From the NCBI GenBank assembly GCA_030671565.1, contig DAOVIC010000065.1, forward strand, positions 1 through 9,323: 9,323 bases of DNA. The letters run 5' to 3'. The position numbers and the translations under genes were made by a program. The stretch comes from Anaerohalosphaeraceae bacterium (GTDB lineage Bacteria; Planctomycetota; Phycisphaerae; Sedimentisphaerales; Anaerohalosphaeraceae). The notes under the pieces were generated by a model. That model worked only from the letters and a program-made list of their open reading frames with translations. It did not search any database and was not told the origin of the DNA. Below, one piece after another: positions 6,500-9,323 of the stretch (positions are counted from its first letter, which is position 1; each line of letters opens with the position of its first letter).

Positions 6500-9130
6500 T
6501 TAAATTTGTTTTAACCAGTTTTGTGCGAAGATCGCCAAATCCCGGATGTTTACGATCCCATCGTCGAAAATATCCGTTCCGTCACATTCAGTGCATGTCT
6601 GGAGCCAATTGTTAACCATGATGATCAGGTCCGATGAATCCACATCGCAATCTGCGTCGAAATCACCGGTAAGGAGTACCGGATTTGCGGCGAGGAGTTT
6701 GACGTCGTCGATGTTCCATCCGGAGTAATGCCACATATTGTCTGCCAACCCCATCCCCCATCTGACATATACGGTCGGCTGATCATCGGCAAACGCCGAG
6801 ATATCATAAGTCTGTAAGGTCCAGTTGGAGTCGGTTATCTCTACGAAATTTTCCCATATCGTATTCCAGGTACTCCCGTCATTGGACACCTCGATATAGA
6901 CATGGTCATACGTCGGCGCTTCGACATTGAGCCAGCGGTAGAATCTAAGCGCGACATTCGTCATTTCCGTACAATCGATCGGCGGTGTCGTTGCCCATTC
7001 GGTTAAACGTATTTTCCTGTAATCGCCGGACAGGTTGTAGCCGATAACATTTGAACCGGTGTAACCTGAAGTCGGGTCCGGATTACCGTAGGCTCCACCA
7101 TCGCCCGTTGGTACTCCCCATTCCCAGTAGCGTCCCGTGAATGCCCAGCCGGGGTCTGTGTCCATGTCCGCAGAGTATATCAGGTCCACTATGCTTACGG
7201 TTACCTTCGCCTGGTTCGAGTCTCCGCCGTCAGGTTCGGTTCCGCCGTCGCTGACGATAAATTCAAAGGCTGCACCAAGACGGCAATTTAACCGCGGCGT
7301 GTAGATCACCTGGTTTTCATTGTCGGCAAGTGTGTGCGGTACCGAGGTAATTACAGCTCCGTGTATATCCGTTAAACTGCCGTGGCTGGGCAGCGAGACG
7401 ATCCTGTAAGTAAGTGCCGCCGGCGGGTCCGGCAGGAAGTCATCGACGGCCTGGAGGGTGACCGTTACGGGTGTATCGACGTCAGTAATAACGTCTATGT
7501 CGTATGCCTGTGGCGGCAGGGGAACTGTCCCGTTGTCATAAGTGAAAGTCATGGAGGCGGCGGCGGACGAAATATTTTTAATGGCATTGTCCGTGATGAT
7601 TATGTCGCCGGACTGATAGGCATGTGTGTCGGGAACGGTAGAAGGAGATATCTCCGAGACACCGGCTGCGTGGTAAAGGTCGCCGCTGTCGCCGCGGTTG
7701 TTATTTTTTTCGAGGTCGTAGTTTCCGTCGGCCTGGAGTACGGCTACGCGGTAGTGGTTTCCGTTCTGGGGCCATCCGGTTTGTCCGGGGTATCCTTCGG
7801 TTACGTCGTCTGCCTGCTCGTCGATGTGGTATATGCACAGCCCGCCCTGCGGTATCGCCGTTTCGATCCCAGCCGGTTGGCGATTTTCTATGAGAAGATA
7901 TTCGCCCGCTGGGTAGTTGTGGTCTATGCGGTATACCTGTGGATTTGTTACGACTTGATCGATGGTATAGACGCCGGGGGCGCTGATCACCGTCGGTGTC
8001 AGCCAGCCGAGTTCTATCTTGCTATACGCCGAAAAGTGCGGAGGGTGATATTGCGAGTAATCAAACCCCCAGGAGTTGGCCATCATCCCCCATGACCCGA
8101 TCCCCGCACCAGAGCCGTCCGTGTCGTAGAAGTCCGGCAAGCCGAAGAAGTGTCCCGTCTCATGGGCGATAACCCCGAAGCGAACGATATTCGTGCCGCT
8201 TGTTCCCCAAAGCGCCGGTTCAGTGTGATAGTCATAAACTTTCACCCCTTCGTCACTGATCCATTCTCCATCGGGAAGGGCCCACAGTGACCAGCGATGC
8301 GACCATATCCAGTCGCCTCCGCCGCCACCGGTTTCGGCTCCGTAACCGGAGTGAATAAAGTCAATCGCGTCGATATAGCCATCGCTATCGTCATCGAACT
8401 GCGAAAAGTCAACAAGCGGATCGATCAGATCAAGCGCATCTTCCACCATCCCCTGGGCATTTTGCGGATAGGAGCCTGTTCCGTCTTCGTTGTCTGCGTA
8501 ATAGGCCTCTGTGTTGGGCAGCGTTACCCAGACGGTTACCGTGCTTTGAAGTGTCATTGCGCCGTAGGAGTTTTCCAGGTACAGGTCATTAACGCTTCCG
8601 GTCGGTGCCAGTGTCGCGTCTCCGCCGATCTGATTGAACAAAACGTTATAATCAGCTGACGGGCGTGCGTTAGTTGCGATGGTGTGGTCGGCGAACATGC
8701 ATAGGACGACAAGGTTTTTTACCGTTCCTGCCGGGGGAACTTTTTCGGGCGGAGGGACGGAGCTTTCGCCTGACATAAGTGACGGTAAAAGAGTTCTGCG
8801 AAGTCCGACGGGAGGCAGTATCTTCTTTTTCAAACCCGCTGCTTTCGGGTTGTCTGTTCCGACGGTTAAATCGGTCGGCTTTAGCCTGCCGTTGCTGTCG
8901 AGTTGGCCATAGGCATATCTTCCGTTGTCACGAACAACAGTGTAACCTTCGGTGTCTTCAAACCAGTGAAAGCGTTCGTCTCCGCGGATATGAAGGTGGA
9001 TTTTTTTGCCGTCGGGCTGATGTGTGTCAAACGGAAGCGGACTTGCGGGCATTGCCCAAAGACTTTGACAGGTTAATGCAGCCAAGGCGGTCAATACAAA
9101 CAATGCTTTATTTGAAAAAAAATTCGCCAT
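6500..9130 (-). CDS. Secreted M6-family metalloprotease with dockerin-like C terminus
   Basis: This is an 876-residue exported zinc protease of the immune inhibitor A (M6) type. The signal peptide is residues 1-26, cut near LWA-MP. A propeptide-like region (about 27-135) precedes the catalytic domain (about 138-530). That domain has the zinc site 'HETGHFFGLPD' (His323, Glu324, His327, Asp333) and a following 'GSWGMMANSWG' turn typical of the family. A cadherin/tandem-repeat-like beta domain follows (about 540-648), then a MAM/jelly-roll-like domain (about 650-815, 'WNIDDVKL' at its end). The tail (820-876) is a dockerin-like pair. Loop 1 (823-834) has Asp at 1, 3, 5, 7, 9 and 12. Loop 2 (853-864) has Phe at ligand position 3. 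Each loop is followed by 'NWL'. The ATG at 9130 follows AGGGGTGAT. The stop lies 26 bases from the convergent kinase stop. Confidence 0.95.
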   Translation of the reverse strand: MANFFSNKALFVLTALAALTCQSLWAMPASPLPFDTHQPDGKKIHLHIRGDERFHWFEDTEGYTVVRDNGRYAYGQLDSNGRLKPTDLTVGTDNPKAAGLKKKILPPVGLRRTLLPSLMSGESSVPPPEKVPPAGTVKNLVVLCMFADHTIATNARPSADYNVLFNQIGGDATLAPTGSVNDLYLENSYGAMTLQSTVTVWVTLPNTEAYYADNEDGTGSYPQNAQGMVEDALDLIDPLVDFSQFDDDSDGYIDAIDFIHSGYGAETGGGGGDWIWSHRWSLWALPDGEWISDEGVKVYDYHTEPALWGTSGTNIVRFGVIAHETGHFFGLPDFYDTDGSGAGIGSWGMMANSWGFDYSQYHPPHFSAYSKIELGWLTPTVISAPGVYTIDQVVTNPQVYRIDHNYPAGEYLLIENRQPAGIETAIPQGGLCIYHIDEQADDVTEGYPGQTGWPQNGNHYRVAVLQADGNYDLEKNNNRGDSGDLYHAAGVSEISPSTVPDTHAYQSGDIIITDNAIKNISSAAASMTFTYDNGTVPLPPQAYDIDVITDVDTPVTVTLQAVDDFLPDPPAALTYRIVSLPSHGSLTDIHGAVITSVPHTLADNENQVIYTPRLNCRLGAAFEFIVSDGGTEPDGGDSNQAKVTVSIVDLIYSADMDTDPGWAFTGRYWEWGVPTGDGGAYGNPDPTSGYTGSNVIGYNLSGDYRKIRLTEWATTPPIDCTEMTNVALRFYRWLNVEAPTYDHVYIEVSNDGSTWNTIWENFVEITDSNWTLQTYDISAFADDQPTVYVRWGMGLADNMWHYSGWNIDDVKLLAANPVLLTGDFDADCDVDSSDLIIMVNNWLQTCTECDGTDIFDDGIVNIRDLAIFAQNWLKQI

Positions 9131-9243
9131 ATCACCCCTGACATTTTATCCCGGCACATATAATTGCCTATTTTACCATAACCGGCGGTTTTAATCCACA
9201 AAAAAGTCTGCGATCATGTGTAAAAAAACCGTAGAAAAGGGGG

Positions 9244-9321
9244 TTATATCGCCCTTGCGCCTATCCATCCTACTGCTATGAAGGTTCCGACCATGCTTCC
9301 GAGGCTTGCCATCAGTACCAC
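9244..9321 (-). CDS. C-terminal end of a membrane protein (partial)
   Basis: The minus strand from the window edge reads VVLMASLGSMVGTFIAVGWIG and then ARAI, followed by TAA (9244-9246). This is a Gly- and Ala-rich hydrophobic helix ending in a short polar tail, as expected for the last transmembrane segment of a membrane protein. The gene lies upstream of the protease on the same strand, 113 bases before its ATG. I see no clear terminator between them, so co-transcription is possible. It is vaguely reminiscent of the last helix of the zinc-ribbon protein at 621-1772 (both contain a short hydrophobic run with 'MVGT'), but that is too short to claim kinship. Confidence 0.55.
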   Translation of the reverse strand: MVLMASLGSMVGTFIAVGWIGARAI

Positions 9322-9323
9322 GA

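Noticed and set aside
6495..6510. AACAA-TTAAAT-TTGTT inverted repeat between the convergent kinase and protease genes
   Set aside because: It is only five AT-rich base pairs, overlaps the protease stop and has no T run of note; too weak to call a terminator.
7382..8095. 237-codon plus-strand open frame opposite the protease gene
   Set aside because: It is antisense to the M6 catalytic domain, whose motifs are intact; no start signal or family resemblance.
9131..9243. Possible promoter for the protease (TAAAAT and TTATAT near 9151-9166 on the minus strand)
   Set aside because: AT-rich boxes exist, but none pairs with a recognisable -35 at 16-18 bases; co-transcription from the upstream gene cannot be excluded.

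Overview
The window most likely comes from a planctomycete, probably of the Phycisphaerae/Sedimentisphaerales kind. This is an inference. It rests on an extracellular protease ending in a dockerin-like pair of calcium loops with the repeated 'NWL' signature, and on a zinc-ribbon membrane protein of a style common in that phylum. Base composition is moderate. Genes are well spaced and mostly transcribed singly, and there are two clear intrinsic terminators. I see no mobile element, CRISPR array, tRNA or rRNA.

Layout. A plus-strand ribosomal protein L21 gene (rplU, 98-427) has a repeat-rich leader and its own terminator. It is followed by two minus-strand genes. The first (621-1772) encodes an unrecognised four-cysteine zinc-ribbon protein with several membrane segments and a good promoter of its own. 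The second (1913-3121) encodes a secreted alkaline phosphatase with a complete active site of the His153/Trp328 type. A divergent region (3122-3387) carries a strong sigma70-like promoter. It drives a plus-strand CsgG-like lipoprotein with a glycine-zipper tail (3388-4035), which ends at a strong terminator. After a 382-base stretch without a convincing gene comes an orphan membrane sensor histidine kinase (4476-6473). It converges on a large minus-strand secreted M6-family metalloprotease with a dockerin-like C terminus (6500-9130). The last 80 bases hold the 3' end of another minus-strand membrane protein.

How the genes relate. No operon or shared pathway ties the genes together. Most products act at or beyond the cell envelope: phosphate scavenging, an outer-membrane-type lipoprotein, a membrane sensor and a secreted protease. 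L21 is the only core housekeeping gene. I did not find an obvious new multi-gene system. The most unusual feature is a 49-base tandem duplication at the 3' end of the histidine kinase gene. It shifts the frame, replaces the usual kinase C terminus, and leaves the original ending readable in the frame now abandoned.
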